Positions 1 through 10,227 of a DNA stretch of 64,000 nt are shown piece by piece. The notes beneath the pieces were generated by a model, which made no database searches, was not told where the DNA came from, and worked only from the letters and a program-made list of their open reading frames with translations. Source of the stretch: an uncultured beta proteobacterium (GTDB lineage: Bacteria > Pseudomonadota > Gammaproteobacteria > Burkholderiales > Rhodocyclaceae); contig CAIVQO010000008.1 of NCBI GenBank assembly GCA_903908065.1, positions 28,654-92,653 of the forward strand. The letters run 5' to 3'. The stretch's first letter is position 1; every line of letters begins with the position of its first letter. The translations under genes and the position numbers were made by a program.

Positions 1-1601
<1,601 letters not shown>

Positions 1602-1605
<4 letters not shown>

Positions 1606-1850
1606 AGGCCTTCGTCGTCGCGCAGCGTGTCGACTTGCTCGTTGGTCACCACTTTGCCGCGCGCCGGAAACGGACGGAAGCCGTAGGTAGCTTCGGGTTC
1701 CTTGACGCCGGAAACGGAGGGCGCGGGCGCCTGCGTCAGCGCCTGCCGCGCCAGGCGCGAGATCACCTGTCCGGCACTGCCGCCGCTACGTCGGGCAAGC
1801 TCCTTCGCGGCGAGCAGCACGTCGTCTTCGATGTCGAGGGTGGTGCGCAT
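1602..1850 (-). CDS. vapB: VapB-family antitoxin (ribbon-helix-helix like)
   Basis: MRTTLDIEDDVLLAAKELARRSGGSAGQVISRLARQAL N-terminus; 4-bp overlap with vapC. Confidence 0.85.
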
Positions 1851-1875
1851 TGAAATAAATTGATGATGTGATGCG

Positions 1876-1893
1876 TTGATGATAGTACATCAA
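1876..1893 (-). promoter_or_regulatory. Candidate VapB/VapBC operator: TTGATG-ATAGTA-CATCAA inverted repeat
   Basis: Perfect 6-bp arms immediately upstream of vapB; a second TTGATGAT direct copy at 1860-1867. Confidence 0.5.
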
Positions 1894-1942
1894 TCTGGCT
1901 GGCGCAACGGTTTGCTGCGGGAAATCGTGGTTTGTCCCATAT

Positions 1943-2704
1943 TTGCCGCAATATTTGCTGTCGTATTGCTTCATTTTCACGCGACCGCGTCATTCGGGGA
2001 AAATGGCTTCCTTGGCATGGAAGGGGTTTGTCTTGGTCTTGGAAACTGGAAAACTTGGAATACCCCCGGGGGCAATAACGCCCGTGCCTCACACGCTTTG
2101 GGGATCGGCAAGACGAAAACTTGATGAAGCTGCCGAAGCGCTTCGTGCAATGGAAGCGGCAAGAGACCGAAACGAATGTGAGGATGGATGGACTAGATTC
2201 GTCGATTCGCTCGAGGAGTTCTGGCATCGGTTCTACCAAGAGGGGAAAGAGAAATTTGATGAGTTTCCTGGCTGGGTCAAGGACAGGAATACCCTGATAG
2301 AGGCCGACCCACTCTTAAACTACCTAAGAAACGCGCGCCACCAGAATCAGCATGGTCGGTTGTCTCTCACTTGGAACTCTCCACGATTGCGTATTGGTTC
2401 GCCAGGATTCAATGGCCATATCGGCGACGTTCGAATCTTCCAAGACGGGACTTATAGCGTCGATGCTGACCGAACGCCCGGATCACTACATGCACCAGTG
2501 CTATCAATAGAACCTGGAGATCCTTCTATTCCTCCAGTTACCAATCGAGGGAAACTGTTTTCTCCACCAACTGAACACTTGGGAGAGCTAATCGGTTCGA
2601 CACATCCATTGGCAATCGGGAATCGGGGATGGAATTGGTACAACAACGCCTTTTGTGATGCGATCGAAGAATTTGGGGACGCCAACTCTTTGAGCGGCAA
2701 TTGA
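1943..2704 (+). CDS. Hypothetical protein; helical N-terminal half with an RX4H (RHQNQH) motif, possibly HEPN-like; start codon uncertain
   Basis: 253-aa ORF, AT-richer than surroundings, no overlapping competing ORF of comparable quality; GWTRFVDSLEEFWHRFYQEGKEKFDEFPGWVKDRNTLIEADPLLNYLRNARHQNQHG. Confidence 0.5.
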   Translation: MPQYLLSYCFIFTRPRHSGKMASLAWKGFVLVLETGKLGIPPGAITPVPHTLWGSARRKLDEAAEALRAMEAARDRNECEDGWTRFVDSLEEFWHRFYQEGKEKFDEFPGWVKDRNTLIEADPLLNYLRNARHQNQHGRLSLTWNSPRLRIGSPGFNGHIGDVRIFQDGTYSVDADRTPGSLHAPVLSIEPGDPSIPPVTNRGKLFSPPTEHLGELIGSTHPLAIGNRGWNWYNNAFCDAIEEFGDANSLSGN

Positions 2705-2887
2705 AAACGATATCGAAAGGGAAAACCGGTCCCCATTCGCACCTCATACGCTCACACCAGCAGCCAAAAGGTCAAAGGCTTGTGGCGTTCGCTAAGCCAC
2801 GACATGCGATCCAGATCACGCGAACGTCAAGTATCCGTCCAGCATGGTGGACCGGAGGTGCGACGCGCCGGGCATTTCGCGCCGACG

Positions 2888-3523
2888 CTAGCCGGCGAAG
2901 CCGATCTTCTTCAAATCTGCGTGGATCAGTTCGCCAAGCTTGGCGTGGCCGGCGGCGTTGGGATGGATCTGGTCGCCCTTGAGGTTGGTGTCGGAAAGCA
3001 CCTTGGGGATGGCTTCGTCGATCAGGGGCACTTTCTTGTCCTTGGCGATCTCGGCGTAGAACTCGGGTGGCGAAAGGCTGTTGAACACGGCGCCGGCGAG
3101 GCTGGGCTTCGGCGTCGCCAGCAGTACGACCTTGGCGCCCTTGCTGCGCGCCATGTCGAGCATGCGTTCCAGGTTGGCGACGGTCTGGCCGGCCGGCAGC
3201 TTGCGCAGCATGTCGTTGCCGCCCAAAGTGATCAGAACCAGTTGCGGCTGGTGCTCATCAAGCAGGGCGGGCAGGCGGGCCAGGGCGTCGGCGCTGGTGT
3301 TGCCGCTGACGCCGCCGTTGATCACCTGCCAGCCGGTCTTTTGTGCGAGCAGCGTCGGCCAGTCTTCGCCGGGCCTGACGCCGTGGGGCGCGGTGAGGCT
3401 GTCGCCCAGCGCCAGCACCTTGGCGCCTGCAGGCAGCGGCGGTTCCTTGGGCTTGCCACCGCAGGCGGCGAGCGCCAGCAGCAGCGTGATGACGGCGAGG
3501 CGCAGCAGCGCGGCAGCCTTCAC
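2888..3523 (-). CDS. SGNH/GDSL hydrolase, TesA-like arylesterase/lysophospholipase, probable lipoprotein
   Basis: From GTG at 3523: [25 protein letters not shown] (lipobox LAAC) ...[14 protein letters not shown]...[14 protein letters not shown]...[13 protein letters not shown]...[15 protein letters not shown]. Confidence 0.88.
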   Translation of the reverse strand: MKAAALLRLAVITLLLALAACGGKPKEPPLPAGAKVLALGDSLTAPHGVRPGEDWPTLLAQKTGWQVINGGVSGNTSADALARLPALLDEHQPQLVLITLGGNDMLRKLPAGQTVANLERMLDMARSKGAKVVLLATPKPSLAGAVFNSLSPPEFYAEIAKDKKVPLIDEAIPKVLSDTNLKGDQIHPNAAGHAKLGELIHADLKKIGFAG

Positions 3524-4560
3524 GATTGGCCGAAAACGTTGTTGAGTTGCCGCGCGACGCGGACGAAGGTGGTGCGCTTGGAGAGTTCGCGCAAACGGTG
3601 GGCACCGACATAGGTGCAGGCCGAGCGCACGCCGCCGAGGATTTCCTGGACCGTGGCGTCGACCGGGCCGCGGCAGTCGAGCAGCACTTCCTTGCCTTCG
3701 CTGGCGCGGTAGTGGGCGACGCCACCGGCATGCCTGTCCATCGCCGCGCGCGAACTCATGCCGTAGAAGCGCATCCTGCGCTGGCCGTCCTGCTCGACGA
3801 TTTCGCCCATGCACTCGTCGTGGCCGGCAAGCATGCCGCCGAGCATGACGAAATCGGCGCCGCCGCCGAAGGCCTTGGCCAGATCACCGGCCGAGGTGCA
3901 GCCGCCGTCGGCGCAGATCAGCCCGCCCAGGCCGTGGGCGGCGTCGGCGCATTCGATAATGGCGGAGAGCTGCGGGTAGCCAACGCCGGTCATCTTGCGC
4001 GTGGTGCATACCGAGCCGGGGCCGATGCCGACCTTGACGATGTCGGCGCCGTCGAGGATCAGTTCTTCGGCCATTTCGCCGGTGACCACATTGCCGGCCA
4101 TGAGGGTGATGCCCGGATACGCGCTGCGCAGCTTGTGCAGGAAATCGACGAAGGATTTGGTGTAGCCGTTGGCGACGTCGACGCAGACGCAGGAGATGGC
4201 ATCGCCCGCGACCTCCTTGACGCGGCGGAACTTGTCGTAGTCCTCGCGCGTGATGCCCATCGAGTAGAACACGGTGGTGTCGTCGCCGAGGCTGCTGAAG
4301 AATGCCGCCAGCGCGGCTTCGTCGTAGTGCTTGTGCAGGGCGGTGGCCAGGCGGTGGCGGGACAACGCCCGCGCCATCTCGAAGGTGCCGACCGTGTCCA
4401 TGTTGGCGGCGATGATGGGCACGCCGGTGTAACTGCGTCCCGAATGGCGGAAGACGAATTCGCGCGAGATATCGACCTCCGAGCGCGACGTCAGCGTCGA
4501 ACGTTTGGGGCGGATCAGGACGTCCTGGAAATCCAGCTTGAAGTCTTCTTCGATGCGCAT
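3520..4560 (-). CDS. guaC: GMP reductase
   Basis: From ATG at 4560: [63 protein letters not shown]...[22 protein letters not shown]...; about 346 aa; GTGA overlap with downstream SGNH gene. Confidence 0.93.
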   Translation of the reverse strand: MRIEEDFKLDFQDVLIRPKRSTLTSRSEVDISREFVFRHSGRSYTGVPIIAANMDTVGTFEMARALSRHRLATALHKHYDEAALAAFFSSLGDDTTVFYSMGITREDYDKFRRVKEVAGDAISCVCVDVANGYTKSFVDFLHKLRSAYPGITLMAGNVVTGEMAEELILDGADIVKVGIGPGSVCTTRKMTGVGYPQLSAIIECADAAHGLGGLICADGGCTSAGDLAKAFGGGADFVMLGGMLAGHDECMGEIVEQDGQRRMRFYGMSSRAAMDRHAGGVAHYRASEGKEVLLDCRGPVDATVQEILGGVRSACTYVGAHRLRELSKRTTFVRVARQLNNVFGQS

Positions 4561-4598
4561 TGCGAGTACCGCGCCGGGGAAGGCCCGGCGGCGGGAGA

Positions 4599-5195
4599 TC
4601 AGAAAAGCTCTATTCTGCTCTCGTCCTTGCGGTCTGCCAGCAGTCCGCTGCGCTCGGCATCGAGAAAACCGTCGTCCAGTTCTAGCTTGCGGCAATACAC
4701 CACGCCGTTGCCGGGCAACAGGACGATCTCCCTGCGTTGGTGCCCGCCCAGGCTTTCGGCCGTCACGGCGATGTGGCGCGTGGATAGCCAGGAGCGAACG
4801 AAACTGGTGCTCTGTTCGCCGTCGGAATAGGAAATGCCGGTCGCCTTGAGGTCCGAGCCGCCGAACAGCTTGGCCTTCACGCGCCGGGTGGCAAGGGTGC
4901 CGGCGTCGATGCCGGCATGGGCGAAGAGTTGGGTTACGGCGTCCTCGATGGCGGCATCGGCCTGCATCATGGCGTCCTGGCGGTGGCCACGCGCCAGCGA
5001 TGGCAGCATCACCTGGCGCAGGCTGCACCAGGCGCTTTCGGTATCGACCAGGCAGACCGCCACCGATGCGCCGACCACGCAGTACAGGGCTTCCTTGCGC
5101 GAGACGCAGGTGCCGCCCAAGGGCACTTCGATGGCCTTGCTGACCGTGTCGTCCGGCTGCCTTTTATTCAACAGGGACAGAAAATTCTGATTCAT
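4599..5195 (-). CDS. CheD-like protein (chemoreceptor glutamine deamidase fold) with substituted active site
   Basis: [26 protein letters not shown]...[37 protein letters not shown]...[25 protein letters not shown] parallels CheD (T..GxGSCVAVC..D..HVMLP..AKxxGG..EDxGG). Confidence 0.75.
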   Translation of the reverse strand: MNQNFLSLLNKRQPDDTVSKAIEVPLGGTCVSRKEALYCVVGASVAVCLVDTESAWCSLRQVMLPSLARGHRQDAMMQADAAIEDAVTQLFAHAGIDAGTLATRRVKAKLFGGSDLKATGISYSDGEQSTSFVRSWLSTRHIAVTAESLGGHQRREIVLLPGNGVVYCRKLELDDGFLDAERSGLLADRKDESRIELF

Positions 5196-5299
5196 TGCGG
5201 CGCTTCACCGGGTTCTAGCGCGCGCCACTCTAGCGGGTCTTCCGCCTTCGCGCATTACGCATAAACCGCAAGTGGCTGGGCGAAACAGGAAGTCCTGGC

Positions 5300-5343
5300 T
5301 TGACAGGGCGGAGGGAATCCATATACTGACTGACTGGTCAGTA
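5300..5343 (+). promoter_or_regulatory. Sigma70-like promoter (TTGACA 5300-5305, N16, TATACT 5322-5327) overlapped by TetR-type operator TACTGAC-N6-GTCAGTA (5324-5343)
   Basis: Direct reading; perfect 7-bp inverted repeat arms; lies just upstream of tetR-family gene. Confidence 0.75.
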
Positions 5344-5356
5344 ATTAATAAAACCC

Positions 5357-5989
5357 ATGGAAGCCCTAGCCCACACCCGCCAGCGCCGCAAGGAGGCGCG
5401 CCCCGCCGAGCTTACCGCTGCCGCGCTGGAACTCTTTGTCGAGAAAGGCTTTGTTGGCACGCGCCTGGATGATGTGGCGGCTCGCGCCGGGGTCTCGAAG
5501 GGCACCCTCTACCTGTATTTCGACAGCAAGGAAGCCCTGTTCAAGGCGGTTATCCGCGAGGGCATCCTGCCCATCCTCGATGAGGGCGCGGGCATGGTGG
5601 ACAACTTCACGGGCTCCAGCGCCGATCTGCTGCGCGGGCTGATCCTCGAATGGTGGAAGCGCATCGGCAGCACCTCGCTCGGCGGTGTGCCCAAACTGAT
5701 GATCAGCGAGTCGGGGAATTTTCCGGAACTCGCCAATTACTACCACGACACGGTGATCACGCGCGGCCGCGAACTGATGCGTCGCGTCCTGCTGCGCGGG
5801 ATGGCCAGTGGCGAGTTTCGCGCCATCGAGGTTGAAACCGCGATCGACGTGATCTTCGCGCCGGTAATCATGATGCTGATCTGGCGCTATTCGCTGGGCG
5901 CCTGCGGCTGCGGAAGCCACGATCCGGCGACTTACCTGAAAACGCATCTGGACCTTGTGCTGAATGGCATCGCGGGGTCCGCGCCGTGA
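5357..5989 (+). CDS. TetR/AcrR family transcriptional regulator
   Basis: RPAELTAAALELFVEKGFVGTRLDDVAARAGVSKGTLYLYFDSKEALFKAV HTH. Confidence 0.93.
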   Translation: MEALAHTRQRRKEARPAELTAAALELFVEKGFVGTRLDDVAARAGVSKGTLYLYFDSKEALFKAVIREGILPILDEGAGMVDNFTGSSADLLRGLILEWWKRIGSTSLGGVPKLMISESGNFPELANYYHDTVITRGRELMRRVLLRGMASGEFRAIEVETAIDVIFAPVIMMLIWRYSLGACGCGSHDPATYLKTHLDLVLNGIAGSAP

Positions 5990-7074
5990 AGCGGGAACTC
6001 TCGGTACTGGCGCTGCTGGTCACGCTCGCCGCGTGCGGCGAGTCGTCACGCGACGCCAAGATGCCACCGCCGGCCAAGCCGGCACTGAGCGTGAGCACGG
6101 TCCTGCCGCAAACCCTGGACTGGCCGCAGACCTTTACCGCCGGCGGCAATGTCGCGGCCTGGCAGGAAGCCGTCATCGGCCCCGAGCTGGCCAACCAGCG
6201 CATCGTCGAAGTGCGCGCCAGCGTCGGCGACACTGTCGCGCGCGGGCAGGTGCTGGCGCGCATCGCGGCTGAAACGGTTGAAAGCGAACTGGCAGAGACC
6301 CGCGCCGGCGTAGCCGAAGCCGAGGCGGCCCTGGCCGAGGCGCGGGCCAGTCTGGAGCGTGCCCGCCAATTGCGCGATAAGGGCTTCTACAGTGCCCAGC
6401 AGCTGACGCAGGCCCAGGCGGCAGCGGAATCTGCCGGCGCGCGCGTCGCGGCGGCCAAGGCGCGCCAGAACACCGCCGGCCTGCGCAAATCCAAGGCCGA
6501 GATCCTGGCGCCGGACGCCGGCATCGTCTCGGCGCGGAATGCGACGGTCGGTGCCACCGTGCAACCCGGACAGGAACTGTTTCGCCTGATTCGCGGCGGG
6601 CGCCTCGAATGGCGCGCCGAAGTCGGCGCTGCGGACCTGTCGCGACTCAAGGCCGGCACGCCAGCCCTGCTTACGACACCCGCCGGCGGGCACATCGAGG
6701 GCAAGGTGCGCGTTGTCGCGCCGACGGTGGATACGCGCACGCATACTGCGCTGGTGTATGTGGATCTGCCGGCGGATGCCGCGAAGCGGATCAGCGCCGG
6801 CATGTTCGCGCGCGGCGAGTTTCGCCTTGGGCCGAAGCCGGCGCTGACCGTGCCGCAGTCGGCGCTGCTGCTGCGCGAAGGCTTCGCCTACGTATTCCGA
6901 GTCGAGGGCGGCAAGGTGCAGCAAATCAAGGTGGCACCCGGGCGCCGCGTCGATGACAGGGTCGAAATTTCCGGGCTTGACCCGGCCAGCCGGGTGGTTG
7001 CCAGTGGCGTCGGCTTCCTCGCCGATGGTGACACCGTGCGCGTCGTCGACGGCGAGGCGAAGCCCGGAAAATGA
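5986..7074 (+). CDS. RND efflux periplasmic adaptor (MFP) subunit 1
   Basis: Lipoprotein signal (LVTLAACGE), barrel/hairpin pattern VGDTVARGQVLARIA...ASRVVASGVGFLADGDTVRVV; 4-bp overlap with tetR. Confidence 0.92.
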   Translation: MKRELSVLALLVTLAACGESSRDAKMPPPAKPALSVSTVLPQTLDWPQTFTAGGNVAAWQEAVIGPELANQRIVEVRASVGDTVARGQVLARIAAETVESELAETRAGVAEAEAALAEARASLERARQLRDKGFYSAQQLTQAQAAAESAGARVAAAKARQNTAGLRKSKAEILAPDAGIVSARNATVGATVQPGQELFRLIRGGRLEWRAEVGAADLSRLKAGTPALLTTPAGGHIEGKVRVVAPTVDTRTHTALVYVDLPADAAKRISAGMFARGEFRLGPKPALTVPQSALLLREGFAYVFRVEGGKVQQIKVAPGRRVDDRVEISGLDPASRVVASGVGFLADGDTVRVVDGEAKPGK

Positions 7075-7106
7075 TTACCCCCTACGCGCGCAAACCCAGC
7101 CCGCTG

Positions 7107-7122
7107 CCCCCCTGGGGGGGGG
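7107..7122. repeat. G/C-run inverted repeat CCCCCC-T-GGGGGGGGG between MFP1 and RND1 (REP-like hairpin)
   Basis: Read directly in 7101-7126; followed by second C/G-rich dyad around 7124-7145. Confidence 0.55.
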
Positions 7123-7154
7123 CGCCTTCCGCCTTGGGGCGGCCGGGTGGCGGA

Positions 7155-10100
7155 ATGAACGTTTCCGCCTGGTCGATCCGCAACCCCATCCCGGCGGTGC
7201 TGCTGTTCCTGCTGCTGACGCTGGCGGGCCTGCTGGCGTTCAAGTACATGCGCATCCAGCAGTTCATGGACATCGACCTGCCCACCGTAACGGTGACGGC
7301 CACGCTCCCCGGCGCCGCGCCGGCGCAGATGGAAACCGAGGTGGCACGCAAGATCGAAAACGCCGTGGCCACCCTGCAGGGCATCAAGCACATCTACACC
7401 AAGGTGCAGGACGGCACGGCGCTGGTGACGGTGGAGTTCCGCATCGAGAAGCCCTCGCAGGAAGCGCTCGACGACGTGCGCGATGCCGTGTCGCGCATTC
7501 GCGCCGACCTGCCGGGGGACCTGAAGGACCCGGTGATCACCAAGATGAACGTCGCCGGCGCGCCGATCCTGACTTACACCGTGGCTTCGACGCGGATGGA
7601 CGAGGAAGCCTTGTCCTGGTTCGTCGACAACAGCATCGCCAAGGCCATGCTCAGCGTGCGTGGCGTCGGCGCCGTGGCGCGTGTCGGCGGCGTCACGCGC
7701 GAAGTTCGCGTCGAGCTCGATCCGGATCGCTTGCTGGCACTGCGCGCCACCGCAGGCGAGGTATCGCGCCAGCTGCGCCAGGTGCAGCAGGAGGCTTCGG
7801 GTGGCCGCGCCGATGTCGGCGGTGCCGAGCAGTCGGTGCGCACCATTGCCACCGTGCAGACCGCCGCCGAGGTGGCGCAGATAGAGATTGCCCTCGCCGA
7901 CGGCCGCCGCGTCCGCCTCGGCGAACTGGCAACGGTGAGCGATACGGTGGCCGAGCAGCGTTCGGCGGCATTACTCAACGGCAAGCCCGTGGTCGGTTTC
8001 GAGATCACGCGCAGCAAGGGCGCCAGCGAGGTCGATGTGGCGGCAGGCACCCGCGCCGCGCTGGAAAAGCTGAAGCACGAGCACCCCGACATCGTGGTCA
8101 CCGAAGCCTTCAATTTCGTTGATCCGGTGGTGGAGAACTACGAAGGTTCGATGGCGCTGCTGCTGGAAGGTGCGGTGCTGGCCGTGCTGGTGGTCTGGCT
8201 GTTCCTGCGCGACGGGCGTGCCACCTTTGTTTCGGCCACGGCGCTGCCGCTTTCGGCGATTCCCACCTTTGCCGTGATGTACCTGATGGGCTTCACGCTC
8301 AACGTCGTGACCCTGCTTTCGATGTCGCTGGTGGTCGGCATCCTGGTCGATGATGCGATCGTCGAGATCGAAAACATCATGCGCCACCTGCGCGAGGGCA
8401 AATCGCCCTACCAGGCGGCGATGGAGGCGGCCGACGAAATCGGCCTCGCCGTGATCGCCACTACATTCACCCTGATTGCGGTCTTCCTGCCGACCGCCTT
8501 CATGGGCGGCGTGGCGGGCAAGTTCTTCGTCCAGTTCGGCTGGACCGCGGCGATCGCGGTGTTCTTCTCGCTGGTGGTGGCGCGCATGCTGACGCCGATG
8601 ATGGCGGCCTATCTGCTGCGCCCGCCGCGGCGTGAACACCATGAACCGGGCTGGATGCGGATTTATACGGGCTGGGTCAGCTGGTGCCTCAGGCATCGCA
8701 TAGCTACCCTGCTGGCGGCGGCTGTCTTCTTCGTCGGCTCATTCGCCCTGGTGCCGCTGTTGCCCACCGGCTTCCTGCCGCCTGACGACTTGTCGCAGAC
8801 CCAGGTCTATCTCTCGCTGCCACCCGGCAGCAGTTTCCGCGATACCTACGCGGCGGCGGAACAGGCGCGAAGCATCGTCGCCCGCAACCCGCACGTGAAG
8901 ATGGTGTACACCGCCATCGGCGGCGGCGCCGCGGGCAGCGATCCCTTCATGCCGCGCGGTGCGGCCGAGGTCCGCAAGGCGACGCTGACCATCAACCTGA
9001 CGCCGCGCAAGGAGCGCGGCGGCGTCACCAAACAGGCGGTGGAGCAGCAGCTGCGCGATGCCTTGCTGGCCCTGCCTGGGGTCCAGTACAAGGTCGGCCT
9101 CGGCGGCTCGAACGAAAAGTACATCCTGGTGCTGGCCAGCGAAAACGGCCCGCTGCTGGCCGAGCATGCGCCCAAGGTCGAGCGGGACCTGCGCCGCATC
9201 CCCGGCATCGGGGCCGTCACCAGCACGGCCAGCCTGACGCGGCCGGAGCTGGTGGTCAAACCCGATTTCGGCCGCATGGCCGACCTGGGCGTCAGTTCGG
9301 CGGCGATTGCCGACGTGCTGCGCATCGCCACTGCCGGCGATTACGACCAGAGCATGCCCAAGCTCAACCTCGCACAGCGCCAGGTGCCTATCGTGGTCAA
9401 GCTGCCGGTCGCGGCGCGCCAGGACCTCGGCCTGCTTTCGCGCCTGACGGTGCCGGGCAAGAACGGCCCGGTGATGATTGCCACGGTGGCCGACCTGTCG
9501 ATCACCGGCGGGCCAGCCGAGATCGACCGCTACGACCGCCTGCGCAATGTCAATTTCGAAATCGAACTCAACGGCCAGCCGCTGGGTGAAGTAGAGAAAC
9601 AGGCGTTGGCGCTGCCCTCGCTGAAGAGCCTGCCGCCCGGCATCCTGCAGACCACGGTGGGCGATGCCGAGGCGATGGCCGAACTGTTCGAGAGCTTTGC
9701 CCTGGCCATGCTCACCGGCGTACTCTGCATCTACGTGGTGCTGGTGCTGCTGTTCCGCGACTTCGTGCAGCCGGTGACGATCCTTGCCGCGCTGGTGCTC
9801 TCGGTGCCCGGTGCCTTCCTCGCCCTGTTCGTGACGCAGACCGCGCTGTCGATGCCCTCGATGATCGGCCTGATCATGCTGATGGGCATCGCCACCAAAA
9901 ACTCCATCCTGCTGATCGACTACGTGGTCCTGGCGCGGTGCGAGCATGGCCTCGACCGTTGGCACGCCCTGCTCGACGCCTGCCGCAAGCGTGCCCGGCC
10001 GATCGTGATGACCACGGTGGCGATGGGCGCCGGCATGATGCCGATCGCCATTGGCCTGGGTACCGACCCGAGCTTTCGCGCGCCGATGGCCATCGTCGTG

Positions 10101-10217
10101 ATCGGCGGCCTGATCACCTCGACCTTTCTCAGCCTGCTGGTGATCCCCGTGGTATTCACCTACGTCGATGACCTTATCCAACGTGTGCAGGGCCTGTTGC
10201 CCAAGCCGCACGCCTGA
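7155..10217 (+). CDS. RND efflux transporter permease 1
   Basis: MNVSAWSIRNPIPAVLLFLLLTLAGLLAFKYMRIQQFMDIDLPTVTVTATLPGAAPAQMETEV...; in-frame ATG at 7155 preferred to ORF start 7071. Confidence 0.93.
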   Translation: MNVSAWSIRNPIPAVLLFLLLTLAGLLAFKYMRIQQFMDIDLPTVTVTATLPGAAPAQMETEVARKIENAVATLQGIKHIYTKVQDGTALVTVEFRIEKPSQEALDDVRDAVSRIRADLPGDLKDPVITKMNVAGAPILTYTVASTRMDEEALSWFVDNSIAKAMLSVRGVGAVARVGGVTREVRVELDPDRLLALRATAGEVSRQLRQVQQEASGGRADVGGAEQSVRTIATVQTAAEVAQIEIALADGRRVRLGELATVSDTVAEQRSAALLNGKPVVGFEITRSKGASEVDVAAGTRAALEKLKHEHPDIVVTEAFNFVDPVVENYEGSMALLLEGAVLAVLVVWLFLRDGRATFVSATALPLSAIPTFAVMYLMGFTLNVVTLLSMSLVVGILVDDAIVEIENIMRHLREGKSPYQAAMEAADEIGLAVIATTFTLIAVFLPTAFMGGVAGKFFVQFGWTAAIAVFFSLVVARMLTPMMAAYLLRPPRREHHEPGWMRIYTGWVSWCLRHRIATLLAAAVFFVGSFALVPLLPTGFLPPDDLSQTQVYLSLPPGSSFRDTYAAAEQARSIVARNPHVKMVYTAIGGGAAGSDPFMPRGAAEVRKATLTINLTPRKERGGVTKQAVEQQLRDALLALPGVQYKVGLGGSNEKYILVLASENGPLLAEHAPKVERDLRRIPGIGAVTSTASLTRPELVVKPDFGRMADLGVSSAAIADVLRIATAGDYDQSMPKLNLAQRQVPIVVKLPVAARQDLGLLSRLTVPGKNGPVMIATVADLSITGGPAEIDRYDRLRNVNFEIELNGQPLGEVEKQALALPSLKSLPPGILQTTVGDAEAMAELFESFALAMLTGVLCIYVVLVLLFRDFVQPVTILAALVLSVPGAFLALFVTQTALSMPSMIGLIMLMGIATKNSILLIDYVVLARCEHGLDRWHALLDACRKRARPIVMTTVAMGAGMMPIAIGLGTDPSFRAPMAIVVIGGLITSTFLSLLVIPVVFTYVDDLIQRVQGLLPKPHA

Positions 10218-10227
10218 AGGAGCTGCA

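Noticed and set aside
3526-4830. 434-aa forward ORF opposite guaC/CheD-like genes
   Set aside because: Antisense to guaC, which has clear family motifs; shadow ORF.
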